A stretch of DNA of 64,000 bases from Desmodus rotundus (taxonomy: Eukaryota; Chordata; Mammalia; Chiroptera; Phyllostomidae): assembly GCF_022682495.2 (NCBI RefSeq), contig NC_071391.1, positions 42,499,998-42,563,997 on the forward strand, in the 5' to 3' direction. Below the pieces are notes generated by a model. It ran no database searches, was not told the origin of the DNA, and saw only the letters and a list, made by a program, of their open reading frames with translations. Positions within the stretch are counted from its first letter, which is position 1. Every line of letters starts with the position of its first letter. The position numbers and the translations under genes were made by a program. This document shows, in pieces, positions 44,367 through 57,085 of this stretch.

Positions 44367-44755
44367 TGGTGTTCGGTCTGCCTGTCATTACCAAACCCAA
44401 TAAGCAATGACAGCGATTGAATATTTCTGGGCGCTTTATTCAGATGGCCGGCGATCTGAGAAGATGGTGGGTTGTCTTATTCTTCCCAGGACAAGGTTTT
44501 TATGGCAGGAAATAAAGGTGAGGGGCTTTGAAGTTCAGGGAGGATTAGGTGCAAGAAACTGCAACATTCTTGTCCTGCACAGTTAGCTGTTCCCAGGGGT
44601 GGGTGGTCATCTCTCTCCCCCTGGAACACAAAGGCCTGGATGCCTCCACTTGTCCCCAGGCAGTCATCTTTAGCAGTGCCCCAGAGGGTCGGCTATTTTC
44701 CCAGGAGACAGCATGAACCTTAACTATCTGTAGTTTCTGAAACAAAGCTTTAACA
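44367..44755 (-). mobile_element. ERV solo LTR, minus strand (probable)
   Basis: Read on the - strand: TGTTAAAGCTTTG start, a TATA-like CCATAAAAACC (about 44500), AATAAA at 44435-44440 (reverse) followed by GCGCCCAGAAATATTC and a U5-like end GGCAGACCGAACACCA. Ends are TG…CA, but no convincing TSD was seen. It may derive from a class II-type ERV. Confidence 0.6.
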
Positions 44756-46269
44756 TATACATTACTTGCTAGGCTTATAACTTTTTACCTTAAACTAAAA
44801 TTTTCCAACTCTTGAGTTCCCTATTCCTTTGTTGAAATTTTGGCTTTCAGCTGCTTCTTACTAACTGCCAGTTAGCATTAGGATGCATACTGTTGTTTCC
44901 ACCAGTTTACATAGTTTTTAAGCACATTTTCCTTGCTTGATCTACTCTGTAGGCCGAGTGTAACACTGGATTTGGCTTCTCAGCAAATCCTGATGCCTAT
45001 ATATGTTTTCACAGCAAAATGTATATTGCTATGAAAATCAATTAAGGAAATTAGTTATCTTTGATTCAATTTTGGTTTTTTCCTCTAGAAATACGTTGTA
45101 TGTTTTGGGGATTAGCAATCTGAGAAGGAAGTGAACTTCTTTTGTCAATAAAAACCACTTTTACTTTTATACTTCAAAATAAAAAAAAACAGAGGTCAGT
45201 GGCAAATTTGTCCATAATAGAGCAGAAGGTTCAAACATGGTTTGGGGGATCAAACAGATAAATTGTAGTTATTAGTCCTTGCTTTTGTTCATAGTGTTTT
45301 TATAAAGAAGCTTCTTAAGTAGTAATTCAAATAGGGTAAAAGATGAAAAGAGAAATTTATGCCCATGTACCATAATCCTGGCCCTTGTACAAATATTTCA
45401 TGTGATAAAGGAAAAGTAGCATGAAAACTGTAATATTTAGAAACATAACAAAATGATATTTTAGTGCCTTGCTTGAGTGAAAGAAGCCAGGACCAAGCAG
45501 CAGCTTGAATTCCTCAATTGCCTATTAGCATATTTTATAGCCCTATGTCACACAATCTCAGCTCACCTCTGCCCCAGCTTCAGCTATAGACAGCTCTGAA
45601 TCACCAAGCACCACTGATATTCTTGCTCAAGGACCACCCCCTACCCACCCCAGCCAGGCTTTCTGCCCAGGGTGTTGGAAGTATGGGTTGCCCAAGAGGC
45701 AACCTTTAACCAATGGGCAAATGGGAGTTGATGAATAAATTCACCAGACATTTCCGGGAGGCATTGTGTGTGCTTCTTAGAGGCTGAGCTCTGTGAAGTT
45801 AAGCCCTCATTGTCTATGCTGTGTTTATTACTCTCACTATTAGAAAAATCCCTGAGGAGCCTTTGTTGAATTTTTTCCTAACCACCATCCCTCATAACCC
45901 TCAAAAAATTTTAACAGCACAGATATACTATATATCTGCTTATATACTACGGCCCTTTGGTGGACCACAAACCATTGCAATATCTAAGATTTCTTTCTCC
46001 TTCCTATGTGTCCCCATTGAGAATGCATGGTCTAAAGTAACAACTCCAATAATCTACATTTTACTGGTATTTGTTTCCTGTCTCACTCTTACTGTTTTCT
46101 TATACCACTTCCTGGAATCACTTTCAAAAAAACTGCCTACATCCAAGATCATTTCTTAGGCTCTGCTTTCAGGCACCTAAACTAAGAGAGAAAGAATGGA
46201 ACCTGAGACGGAGGCCTCACGAGGCAACATGGCTAGCTGCCTTCTTGAACCAGGGAGCCCCAGCTGTTC
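44756..46269. other. Unassigned intergenic sequence
   Basis: About 1.5 kb without a supported gene. The + strand ORF at 45821-46159 has no recognisable domain. Confidence 0.4.
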
Positions 46270-46274
46270 CTTAT

Positions 46275-46490
46275 AATAACTCTTACTCAGCACTTACCAT
46301 GCACCTGACCCTGTCCTAAGCCCTCTATGTGTATTAGCTCATTCAATCTTCACAACAATCCCATGAAATATATTTTCAAATCTCCATTTTACAGTTGAGG
46401 AAGTTAAGGGATAGAGATGTTAAGCAACTTGCAAGTTGCACAAACAGCAATTGTTGAGGTGGAATTCAAAGCCCTAGAGTCATGTTCTAG
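46275..46490 (+). mobile_element. MIR SINE
   Basis: Good MIR match: CACTTACCATGCACCTGACCCTGTCCTAAGCCCTCTATGTG, CTCATTCAATCTTCACAACAATCCC, CCATTTTACAGTTGAGGAAG and TTAAGCAACTTGCAAG. Confidence 0.9.
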
Positions 46491-47504
46491 CATCGGAACT
46501 TTTAAATCTTCAATTTATCTTCAGTCTCAATTCCAATAGCAGCAGCTAGTAGTGAAAAATTCGCTCATGTAGGTGGGCTTGCTCGGCACAGGGAAAAGCC
46601 CAACAATGCTCGGGAGACAGATGAAATTAACCTCAGTCTCAAACATGTTCCTAAACGCAGCTGGCCGAGGTTAAGGTTTTCAGAAGTTGTCAATTAGAAA
46701 ATAACCTGTGAAGAATAAGCCTTGTAGTAAAGCTCCAGCCACATTTTTTTTTTTTTTAAGTCCAGGGAGGCATTTTTTGTAACAAGAGATTCAGGTAGAG
46801 CAACCAATCATATTTAAGGAGGGTCATCAGCACATATGCCAGGTCTGCTAGCAGGGCCAACATGGAGCAAAGCTCACTTTGAGCTGTCTTTCCAATAAAT
46901 ATATTCCCTTGTGCTCTTCGTGCCACATTTTTCTTCTCCAGGTATTTCTCCATCAGTTACAACCTCTTGTTCCCTTTCCCTTCTCATCACAGATGCTATT
47001 GGCTTTTCCTTCTAACAAAGGAATACATATATTTATTGTCTTACCCTTAAAACTCTAAGCTTCTCAAAATAGCATGTTTTTTTTGTTTTTGTTTTTTGCC
47101 TCTCTAGTGATTCTACTTAGCTCAATTCAAAATGATAATTCAATGACCAAATATATTGATATTGCTTTTGGTTTTCTTGATTGAGCTCTCAGTCATATTT
47201 AAAACTGTAGAAGATGTAGTCTCCCTTGCCTTCTTATTTTTTTCCCTGATTACATCTCCTTTTCTTATCCTTTATCATAGTTTCCTTCTACCCATCATTT
47301 AGCATTGGCATTTTCCCCTTGTGTTCACTTTCTGAGGCTACACACTCTCTGCATGACCTCAGCTGCTCCTCTGACTTCAGCTATCATTTCATTGTTGATG
47401 AATACTAAATCTTTATAAGCAACTGGTGCATTTTCTTTCAAAATTCTGATTCACTATCAAACTTTCTACCGGCCCTGACTGACAATTCCCATACCTCGGT
47501 AATA
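46491..47504. other. Unassigned intergenic sequence
   Basis: No gene seen. T-rich run at 46746-46758 and again near 47075-47095. Confidence 0.4.
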
Positions 47505-47507
47505 GGA

Positions 47508-47551
47508 ATAATGATGATAATGATGATGATGATGATGATGATGATGATAAC
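47508..47551. repeat. (GAT)n microsatellite
   Basis: About a dozen GAT triplets with one interruption near the start. Likely length-polymorphic. Confidence 0.95.
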
Positions 47552-47616
47552 ATTGCTAGTGATAACACAAGTCTTGGGGACAGACAGCCTAGTTTGAAGC
47601 TGAGCTCTATGAATTA

Positions 47617-47712
47617 AATACTGGGTGGGCCAAAGTAGATTTACAGTTGTTCATATGGAAGATAGTACAAAAATTAATATATAATAATACAAGAATAAAC
47701 TCTCTATAGATC
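47617..47712. mobile_element. Mariner-type MITE fragment
   Basis: TACTGGGTGGGCCAAAGTAGATTTACAGTTGTTCATATGG with AATAATACAAGAATAAACTC matches the first half of a small mariner-derived element I know from bats; the second inverted end is not visible. Confidence 0.5.
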
Positions 47713-49434
47713 ATCGTAAGTAATTTTAGACATATAAGCTTCAGTTTCTGCATTTATAAGGATACTTTTGCCTAATTTCTCCATTTACTACAGGGATTAA
47801 ATGAAATAGCTTATTAAGAAACACAGTTATTATTTGGCATATGATAAGCTTTACTTATTTAGAGTAAAAATAAATATATACACATATGGAGCATTCATTT
47901 TCTTTATAGGCATTTTCTCATTTAATTTCCAATTAATACACTAAAATTGAAACTATTATGCTTCTCTGTTTTTTCTATAACTTATTTTTCACATAAATAC
48001 TTCTTTTTTTTCTTATATTGACACAACTAGTATGACAATCTCTTAGACTGGAAATGGGAACTATCTTTTCTTTCTTCTTTTCCTTTCCACCTACTGGTCA
48101 ATTTAAATAGTCACTGGATTATGTCCTAGAAAATCTTAAATCTCTCTCCTCCTCTATTCCTAGTGTCACCAGCCTATTTTCTGATCCTATAGTGTTTACC
48201 TGTTATGCTTGTGTGATCTCTCTGCCTCCTGTATTGCTCTTTCAAATAATCTTCAGAAATGCTAAGTGTATCATTTCAATTCCCTATTAAACTAATTCAG
48301 CAACTCTCCATTGTTTATAGGCTTAAGTGCAGACGCATAAATCCAGTCTGAAAACATCTCTGCCTGACTGCAGACGTCTCAGATGTCTGCAAGGCCCTCT
48401 GTCCCTGCTTCCTCACTGTTAACCCATGCTCGCCATACTCTAAGGTGCAGGGGTCTGTGCCTTCACCTGTGCCATTTCTTCTATGGAAGTTTACTTCTTG
48501 CTTTAATAATCAGATAAACTCCTACTCATCCTCCAGTACTCTCCACTGATGTCACTTCTTCATCCAAGCTTTCACATACTCCATTAAGCTGAGTTGTCAT
48601 TTTCCATCTCTCTGCTTCTCTAGGTTTATACCTACCACTATCAATACATCTTTTCTATCAAACAATATATATTTACTTTCAAGTCACTCTGATTTTTTTC
48701 TATTTTATGAATTCTTTGAAGATAAGGACTATCAGTAATCTTATCTCCATCACTTACACAGAAGTTTTTCAATAAATATGTGTTGAACAAATCAATAAGT
48801 ATATATCTCATGCACATATTATCACTCATACAAATGTATACATATTTTCACTCATGTGCCCAAACACAAACACATACAACCAGGAACAACAAAGTGTGAG
48901 TTAAGTATAAAAGATACAGTATTTATTAGTGTGAGTGCCTGCAGAAACAATCAGCAAGAAAAATGAAGCATGCTCACCTGGGCTTGGGAGTAGGTAAAGA
49001 AGCAAAAGCATGGGGTTTTTTATTTCTACTTTGAGTTCAAAAAGAAGCAAAGGTTATAAATTGGACAAACACTGTACCTTCCATGGGTTGCGACAAAGAT
49101 GATAAAACAAAGTATTGAGTCTTACAGTAACAAAAGTCCTCAAATAGCTGTTATATTTATTTCACTTTTCAACACAGAGATTTTCAAAATCAAAAGACCA
49201 GGCTTTCCTGTGGCATTCTGCCTGTGGTAATGGGACAAGTACAAGGGAATGGGAATGTAGCCTCAGCAAAGAGCAAGGGGTCCTCAAAAGGGTCCAGTTT
49301 TTGAAAGACAAGGTCAAAGTGGAAGGTTATTACACTAGAGATAAAACCCTGAATTTTTTTCTTCTCTGTAAAATTTGATCCGTGCAGGCACCTTGGAGCA
49401 GGATTTCTATACTGAGTTATGTACAAGGAGAGTT
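47713..49434. other. Unassigned, with possible L2 text
   Basis: No gene seen. 48280-48780 has phrases of ancient L2-type repeats (CTCCTACTCATCCTCCAGTACTC…GATGTCACTTCTTC; GAAGATAAGGACTATC…TTCAATAAATATGTGTTGAA). Confidence 0.35.
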
Positions 49435-49449
49435 AAAGATGAGCCTCCT

Positions 49450-51870
49450 AAACTGGGGGAGGATGGTGGCGAAGTAGGTGGGAGCTGAGTGCACTTGTTT
49501 GAGCACCCAGCTGGGACACTTCGCTGTCCTTCCAAAGAACAAAATGAACAGCAAACAGAATTTGAGCTGATATGAAGTTTGGAAGCCAAAGTGAGCAGAG
49601 GACGCTTCAAAAGGGGCGGTAAGGAGGTGTTACAGGCAGACAAGGAAATTCCTGGCCTGATGCCTTAGGACAACACAGGACTTTAGAGGAGAGCTGGGCC
49701 TGTGATTGCAGCCTAGATCCTCCCTGCCCTACCAGGGCAAGAAAAATGCAGACCCTCTCGAATAGGCTTCAGCACAAAAGGTCGCTGGGGCAGAAACGAA
49801 AGGCGGGCGGGGTGCGCAGGCACACACGCCCCTGGCTGTGCACTCAAGCCAAGGCGGTGGTTGCGGGCACGAACGGGGCAGTGCCAGAGAGTGATGGAGA
49901 CCCTGGCTGCACCTGGAGCTGGAAGAAGAGAAGGGCTGCGACTTGACTTGCCATGACTGAGATAGACTCTGGACTTGCCTCATGGATTGATCAAAGGAGT
50001 GCAAAGTGAGGTGGTTTATCCACTTGCAAATGTGCAAAGTGGGGAGTGCCCGTTGCACAGCACTCCGAGGGCGTTGGCTGGAAACTGGGCACCTATGATT
50101 ACTGCAGCCCAGAATGAGCCAACTTCCTAGCAAACGTCTGCAAAGTAAAAACGGAGCCTAACCCCCACTGCCTGTAGGAACCGGGAGAATCAGCAAAATC
50201 GGCCAGGCACGCTTAGCAACTACCAGCAGGGGGCGCTCTCTTTTTCTTTTTTCTTTCTTTTTTTCCTTTTCTGTTTCTTTTTTACTCGAGAGTAACACTG
50301 TAAGTCCTGGAGTTGAGAGAAAGAAAACCAGAAACAGATCCAGAAAGAAGACAGAAGGCAAAAACAACACCTGAGACAAAGTTCACCTTGACCTTCATTA
50401 GAACTTGCATTTTTTTAAAAAATTAATTTCTCTTTCTTTTTGTTTATATAGGTTATTGTTGTTTGTTTTTTCTGTTTGTCTTGGTGTGGCTTGTTTTTCT
50501 CCCTGTCATATTGTACCTTTTCTTCTTTCATTTCACTCGTATTCCAAATAACTCACTATTATTGGTCTTTTACTTTTTATTCTTTTTATTCGCATTATAT
50601 ATTTTTACCATATTATTGTTATTCTGAAGACCGTGCAGCACACCTCCCTTTTCTTAATCCATTTCGCCATCTTCCTGAGCTTTATTACTGTTGTGGTAAA
50701 CTTATTTGCTCTCACACTATGCTGACTTCCTATCCCTTATTCTCACTATTGCTCCTCCATCCAACCTCGCATAAGTGCTCCTCTTTCTTAAGTCAGCACA
50801 TTCTTCTCCCCCTCTGATAAGAATCTTGTTTCTTTTCCTCCTTATATGAACAGTAGGCTAGTTAGGCAACATACCATGGTTATTGCTGTATTGCTCCAAT
50901 GGAATTCATATTTGTTCACTCTTTGTTGGTTCTTTAAACCTCATAGAAAACTCTTCCTCTATCTTATGCCATTTCACCTTCCCCTTGCACCGATCAGTGG
51001 CATAAGGAATCTTTTTTCATTTGTTTAGTTTCCCCTCTCTCAACCTGGGCTTTACTCCTTACTCTTATTAGTTTTCTTCCCCCATCCTCTTAAAATCATT
51101 TACTTTATGGTAGACATCTCATAATCAATTTTCACTTTAGTACAATATTCTAATTCCCGTTCCACCTTTATTAAACTTCTTCCAGCTGTTGTAGCTATTG
51201 ACCCTGCTGTGGTTTTTCTCCAATTTTGATCCTGTTGGCCCAATACCTTTTTAATTGTACCTCAGACCTCATAGTATACTTTTCCCTTTTCTTACCCTAT
51301 TGTTCCCATCGCCCTTATGTGTTTTACTTACATTTAAAATTTTGTTCTCTCCCTACCTTCCCCTCAGTTCTATCCCTGTTCTTATCAATTCTCCTCCCTC
51401 TTACCATTCAATAACATTTTCCCCTCTTTTGATCATCTCATATTTCCTTTGTCATATCTTTTAATATCCAAAATTTCTACCTTTGTCAATATTTACTCAA
51501 GTGCAGCTGAGATGGCTGATGCAATAGGGTGGTCCCTTTTGCTGGCATAGGTTCAGTTGCCTGATAATACTGCTTTGTTAACCAACGCCAGTACAACAAC
51601 ATACAAGACAAGGCAGGAGTTGTGACTACCAGTAAGCCTGACAGAGGGGAGAACCCATCAATAAAGAAGACACCAGCAAGTAAAGCCCAAGTACAAAAAG
51701 AGAGCCCACACAAACGGAAGAAAGAGCAACCCTAGAGCATCCAGACAAGGAGACCAAAGAGACTGTTCCAGTGAGTCACACAAACTCCTACCACAGAAGA
51801 CCAGTCCACAAAGACAGCTGATAAAGCAGAGCATTCAGGGTTACAGAAATAACCAAAAAGAGACAGCTAA
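49450..51870 (+). promoter_or_regulatory. Long L1 leader (5'UTR)
   Basis: The first 40 bases align with the start of the intact L1, but this leader is about 2 kb longer. 49450-50390 is GC-richer and 50390-51480 is T/C-rich (TTTTCTTTC, CCTTCCCCTC), which generates many meaningless small ORFs. It joins ORF1-like sequence at about 51870. Confidence 0.65.
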
Positions 51871-53364
51871 AATGGGAGACAAAGAAGAGGCCCCAAATTG
51901 AAAGGAATGGAAGAACCCTCAGCAAAAGAGCAAAATGAAATTGAGGCAAGCAATCTACCAGACATAGAATTCTTTTTTAAATGGTTATAAGGTTGCTCAA
52001 GGAACTCAGCAACAACTACAAGGAACTGAGTGGGAACTACAACAACATGAAAAAGGAAATAGAAAATATAAACGAGAACCAGAAAGAAATGAAGAATACA
52101 ATATCTGAAATAAAAAATACACTAGAAGGTATTACAAGCAGGCTGGATGAAGCAGAGGACCAAATTAGTGAGGTGGAAGACAAAGTAGAAAGAAATACCT
52201 AGGTAGAGCAGCTGAACCAAAAAAGAAAAAGAGAGAAAAGACTCAAAAAGTACACGGATGACTTAAGGGAACTTCAGGACAACATGAAACATACCAATAT
52301 TCGAAACACAGGAATGTCAGAAGGAGCAAGGGATAGAAAACCTGTTTGAAAAATGACAGAAAACTTCCCTAACTTGCAGAGGGGAAAAGCCATGCAAGTG
52401 CAAGAAGGACAGAGGGTCCTCATCAAGATGACCCAGAGAGGCCCACTCCAAGACACATCATAATTAAAATGCCAAATTTTAAAGACAACGAGAGAATATT
52501 AAAGGCAGCAAGGGGAAAACAGGAAGTAATATACAAGGGAGCTCAGATAAGGCTAGCAGCTGATTTCTCAACAGAAACAGTACAAACTAGAAGAGAATGA
52601 CAAGAAATATTCCTAGTAATGAAAAGCGAAGGCCTGCAACCAAGACCGCTCTACCCAGCAAGGATATCATTTAAAATGAGACATGAAATAAGCAGTTTCC
52701 AAGACAAAAGAAGGTTAAAAGTATACACCTCTACCAAACCAGCACTGCAAGACATGCTAAAGGGGTTGCTTTAAGATGAAGAAAAAGAGTGACAGTGAGA
52801 GGAACACAGGTACAAAGGGGAAAAATGGTGATGAATAAGTACCTATCAAAATAACCTTAACTGTAAATTGAGTTAATGCTGCAGTCAAAAGACGTAGAAT
52901 AGCAGAATGTATAAAAAAACATGACCCGCACATGTGCTGCCTACAAGTGACCCACCTCAGACCAAAAGATCTACACAGACTGAAAGAGATTTGGAAAAAA
53001 ATATCCCAAGCAAATGGACAGGAAACAAAAGCTTGTGTAGCAATACTTATGTCAGACAAAATAGACTTCAAAGCAAAGGCCATAAAAAGAGACACAGAAG
53101 GACACTTAATAATACTTAAGGGAAGAATCCACCAAGAAGACATAAACATTGTAAACATATATGCACCCAACATAGGAGCACCTAAATATATAAAGAAAAT
53201 CTTGGAGGACTTCAAGAAACACATAGCACACAAAACTACCAGCACACAAAAGCCCTGGACTGGACAGTTTCACAGGAGAATTTTACAAAACATTTAAGGA
53301 AGAGCTAACCCCTATCCTTCACAACTATTCCAAAACATCCAAGAAGAGGGAGGACTCCAAAACT

Positions 53365-53577
53365 CTCTTTTTTTTACAAAGTACTTATTTATTTTTAGAG
53401 AGAGGGGAAAGGAAGGAGAAAGAGAGGGAGAGAAACATCAATGTGTGGTTGCCTCTCGCATACCCTCTACTGGGGACCTGGCCTGAAACCCAGGTGTGTG
53501 CCCTAACTAGGAATCAAACCAGTGACCATTTGGTTCGCAGGCCCACACTCAATCCACTGAGCTGCACCAGCAAGGGC
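53365..53577 (-). mobile_element. VES-type SINE nested in L1 ORF2 remnant
   Basis: Reverse-oriented VES: TTATTTATTTTTAGAGAGAGG, AAACATCAATGTGTGG, GGTTGCCTCTCGC, CTACTGGGGACCTGG, GGAATCAAACCAGTGACC, ATCCACTGAGCTGCACCAGC and AAGGG. Flanks CTCCAAAACT (53355-53364) and CTCCCAAACT (53578-53587) are the TSD, copied from the L1 'CTCCCAAACTC' text. It is therefore younger than the L1. Confidence 0.95.
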
Positions 53578-56143
53578 TCCCAAACTATTTATGAAGCCAG
53601 TATCATTCTAATCCCAAAACCAGATAAACGTTCAACAAAGAAAGAAAACTACAAGCTAATATTGCTGATAAACATAGATGCTAAAATCCTCAACAAAATA
53701 TGGGCAAACTGCATCCAGCAATACATTAAAAAGGTCATACACCATAATCAAGTGGGATTCATCCCAGGGATGCAAGGATGGTGCAATATTAAAAAATCAA
53801 TAAATGTAATACATCACATAAACAAAAGGAAAGACCAAAATCACATGATCATATCAATAGATGTGGGAAAGGCACTTGATAAGGTACAGCACCCATTTAT
53901 GATAAAAACACTTAGCAAAGTGAGAGTAGAGGGAGCACGCCTCAACATGATAAAGGCTGTATTCAAGAAACCTACAACCAACATCATACTCAATGGGCAA
54001 AAACTAAAAGCTTTCCCACTAAGATCAGGAACAAGATGAGGATGTACACTTTAACCACTTCTATTCAACATAGTATTGGAAGTCCTAGCCACAACATTCA
54101 GACAAGAAGAAGAAATAAAGGCATCCAAATTGGAAAGGAGGAACTAAAACTGTCATTATTCACAGATGACATGATAGTGTATATAGAACACCCTATAGAC
54201 TCCACCAAAAAACTCCTTGACCTAATAAATGAATTTGGCAAAACATCAGGATACAAAGTCCATATTCAGAAACTGAAGGCATTTTTGTACACTAACAATG
54301 AAATATCAGAAACAGAAATTAGGGGGAAAATCCCATTTGCTATAGCAACAAGAAAAATAAAGTACCTAGAAATAAACCTAACCAAGGAGGTAAAAGACCT
54401 ATACTCAGAAAACTACACAACACTGAAGAAATTAAGGAAGACACAAACAAATGGAAGCATATATCATGTTCATGGATTAGAAGCATTAACATCATCAAAA
54501 TGTTCATACTACACAAAGCAATTTATATATTCAACACAATACCTATTAAAATACCAATGACATATTTCACAGATATAGAACAACCATTTCAAAAATTTAT
54601 ATGGAACCATAAATGACCCCAAATAGCTGCAGCAATTTTGAGAAAGAAGAACAAATTAGGAGGGATCACAATAGCTGATACCAAACTGTGTTACGAGTCC
54701 ACTGTAATCAAAACAGTCTGGTACTGGCATAAGAACAGACACATAGATCAATGGAACAGAATAGAGAGCCCAGAAACAAACTCATGTCTCTATGGTCAGT
54801 TAATATTTAACAAAGGGGGCAGCAGCATAAAATGCAGTAAAAATAGTCTCTTTAGCAAATGGTGTTGGGAGATCTGGACAGCTACGTGCAAAAAAATGAA
54901 ACTCGACCACCAAGTTGTAACACAACTTACACAAAAATAAACTCAAGATGGATAAAAGACATAAATATAAGTTGCAACAGCGTAAGTGTCCTAGAGGAGA
55001 ACATAGGCAGGAAATTCCAGATATTCCTCGCAGCAGTATTTTCACCAACATGTTCCCTAGAGGAAGGGATATAAAGAAAAGAACAAACAAATGGGACTAT
55101 ATCGAGTTAAAAAGCTTCTGCACAGCTAAAGAAAACATCAGCAAAATCAAAAGGGAAACACCCAAATTGAAAAATATATTTGCCAATGATACCACAGACA
55201 AGAGTTTGATCTCCAAAATATATAAAGAACCCACCTGACTCCACACCGGGATGACAAACAATCCAATTAAAAAATTGGCAAAGGACCTGAACAGACACTT
55301 CTCCAAGGATGACGTACAGATAGCCCATAGACATATGAAAGAATGTTCAGCATCACTAGCCATCAGAGAGATGCAAATTAAAACCACAATGAGATACCAC
55401 TTCACACCCATCAGATGGGCCATCATGGACAAATTAACAAGTGCTGGAGAGGCTGTGGAGAAATGGGAACTCTAGTGCACTGTTGGTGGGAATGCAGACT
55501 GAGGCAACCCCTGTGGAAAACTGTATGGAATTTCCTCAGAAAACTAAAAATGGAACTGCCTTTCAACCCAGCAATTCCACTGCTGGGATTATACTCTAAG
55601 AACCCTGAAAAACCAATTCAGAAGAACCTATGCACCCCAATGCTCATAGTAGCATTATTTATAACAGCCAAGTGCTGGAAACAGCCTGAATGCCCATAAG
55701 TAAATGAATGGATCAAAAAACTGATACATTTACACAATGGAATACTACGCAGCAGACAGAAAGAAGGAACTCCTACCATTTGTGACACCATGGATTGAAC
55801 TGGAGAGTATTATGCTAAGTGAAATAAGCCAGGCTGTGAAAGACAAATACCATATGATCTCACTTATAAGTGGAACCTAATCAATAAATCAAACATGTGA
55901 GCAAAATAGAAACAGAGACATGGAAATAAAGAACAAAATGACAGCAACCAGAGGGGAGGGGGGATGGGGACAATGGGGGAAAGAAAGGGAAGAGTCAAGG
56001 ACCATGTATAAAGGACACATGGACAAAGACAAGGGGTGGGGAGGACTAAATGTGGAAGATGGGGGGAGGGTCTGGCAAGGGAGAGTAATGGGGGAAAAAT
56101 GAGGACAACTGTAACTGAATAACAATTAATTTTAAAAATGGAA

Positions 56144-56420
56144 AAAAGTCAACTTTACCATAAGCTTATGTATAACTGCAGTTCCCATAACGTAGACAGA
56201 AATAACAGTACCCCAAGTGCAATGCCTTTGTTAATTGTAGCTGTGCTCTGAAGTTTACAATGAAAACTCACACTGACAACACCTTTGTCTGTCTATTAAC
56301 ATTCTCACGTGTAGAACTAATCAGAATTTTAACTTCCAATCCATGCTCAATCCTATGGTCTACATTGAACTAAGTGTAAATAACAGGCTTTACACATACA
56401 TTAAAGAAAAAGAAAAAGAA
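56144..56420 (+). mobile_element. Candidate L1 3'-transduced segment
   Basis: About 260 bp of non-L1 sequence lies between the L1 3' end (…TAACTGAATAACAATTAATTTTAAAAATGG) and the downstream TSD copy. It ends with an ATTAAA signal at about 56400 and an (AAAAAG)n tail. Because the TSD encloses it, it arrived with the L1, by read-through to a downstream poly(A) signal at the source locus. Confidence 0.75.
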
Positions 56421-56435
56421 AAAGATGAGCCTCCT

Positions 56436-56662
56436 TCCCCTGCCAAAAAAGGAAAGGTATTACTAAAGAGAAAAGGCCACTTTTTACAAACCCTGTAGAA
56501 GCTCCTGAAGAAAGGCAGGCCCCTGGACACATTCCCTGCTCTCACCTGCTAGACTGGGCTGAGATGAGCACAGAGCAGTGGATTCACTGGTAAGGGGGGT
56601 CAAAAGGGGGGCTAAGTAAAGGATGGTAGTAGGCTGTAGATCCAAATCCCACTTGGAAGTTC
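56436..56662. other. Unassigned intergenic sequence
   Basis: No feature identified. Confidence 0.4.
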
Positions 56663-56880
56663 TTACTGGATCTTTTTTTAATCTTCACCTGAAAGTACAT
56701 TTATTGGTTTTAGAGAAAGAGGGAAAGAGGGAGATTAGAAAGAAACATCAATCAGCCCCCTCCCATATGTGCCCCAACCAGGCATGTGCCCTGACCAAGA
56801 ATCAAACCCACAACCTCTTGGTGCACAGAACAACATTCCAAGCAACCAAGCCACACTGGCCAGGGCCTTGCTGGATTTTT
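56663..56880 (-). mobile_element. VES-type SINE, minus strand
   Basis: ACATTTATTGGTTTTAGAGAAAG, GA block, AAACATCAATCAGC, CTCCCATATGTGCCCC, AGGCATGTGCCCTGACC, AATCAAACCCACAACC and AAGCCACACTGGCCAGGGC. Flanks TACTGGATCTTTTT and TGCTGGATTTTTAT form an imperfect TSD. Confidence 0.92.
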
Positions 56881-57085
56881 ATTCCTAGACCCTCAGAATA
56901 TTTCTCCATCCTAAACCTTTGCGAACCCCTAGTCTCAAAGACACAACCTAAATTCTAGGGTCTAAACAGTGGATTTTCCAAAGAGGAATTTATTAAAAAT
57001 GAGGTCATGAGAGCTGAGGTAAACAGTGCATTCCCATGAATCTGACTTCATAAGATATTCTGAAGCCTTTTATATTGTGCTTGTA
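56881..57085. other. Unassigned intergenic sequence
   Basis: No feature identified. Confidence 0.4.

Larger units (their letters stand above)
49435..56435 (+). mobile_element. Decayed near-full-length LINE-1 with 3' transduction and perfect TSD
   Basis: A 15-bp TSD AAAGATGAGCCTCCT stands exactly at 49435-49449 and 56421-56435. The insertion starts with GGATGGTGGCGAAGTAGGTGGGAGC and has a leader of about 2.4 kb, of which 50390-51480 is strikingly pyrimidine-rich. ORF1 remnant: 51870-52770. ORF2 remnant: about 52830-55880, with frameshifts, a deletion of about 1 kb (at about 53222-53240, removing the end of the endonuclease to the start of RT) and a nested SINE (53365-53577). The FTDD motif at about 54160 replaces FADD. 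L1 3'UTR ends near 56143. Extra non-L1 sequence and a second A-rich tail precede the downstream TSD. Confidence 0.9.

Noticed and set aside
50410..51480. Cluster of small + strand ORFs rich in Phe, Ser and Leu
   Set aside because: Pyrimidine-rich part of an L1 leader; no coding features.
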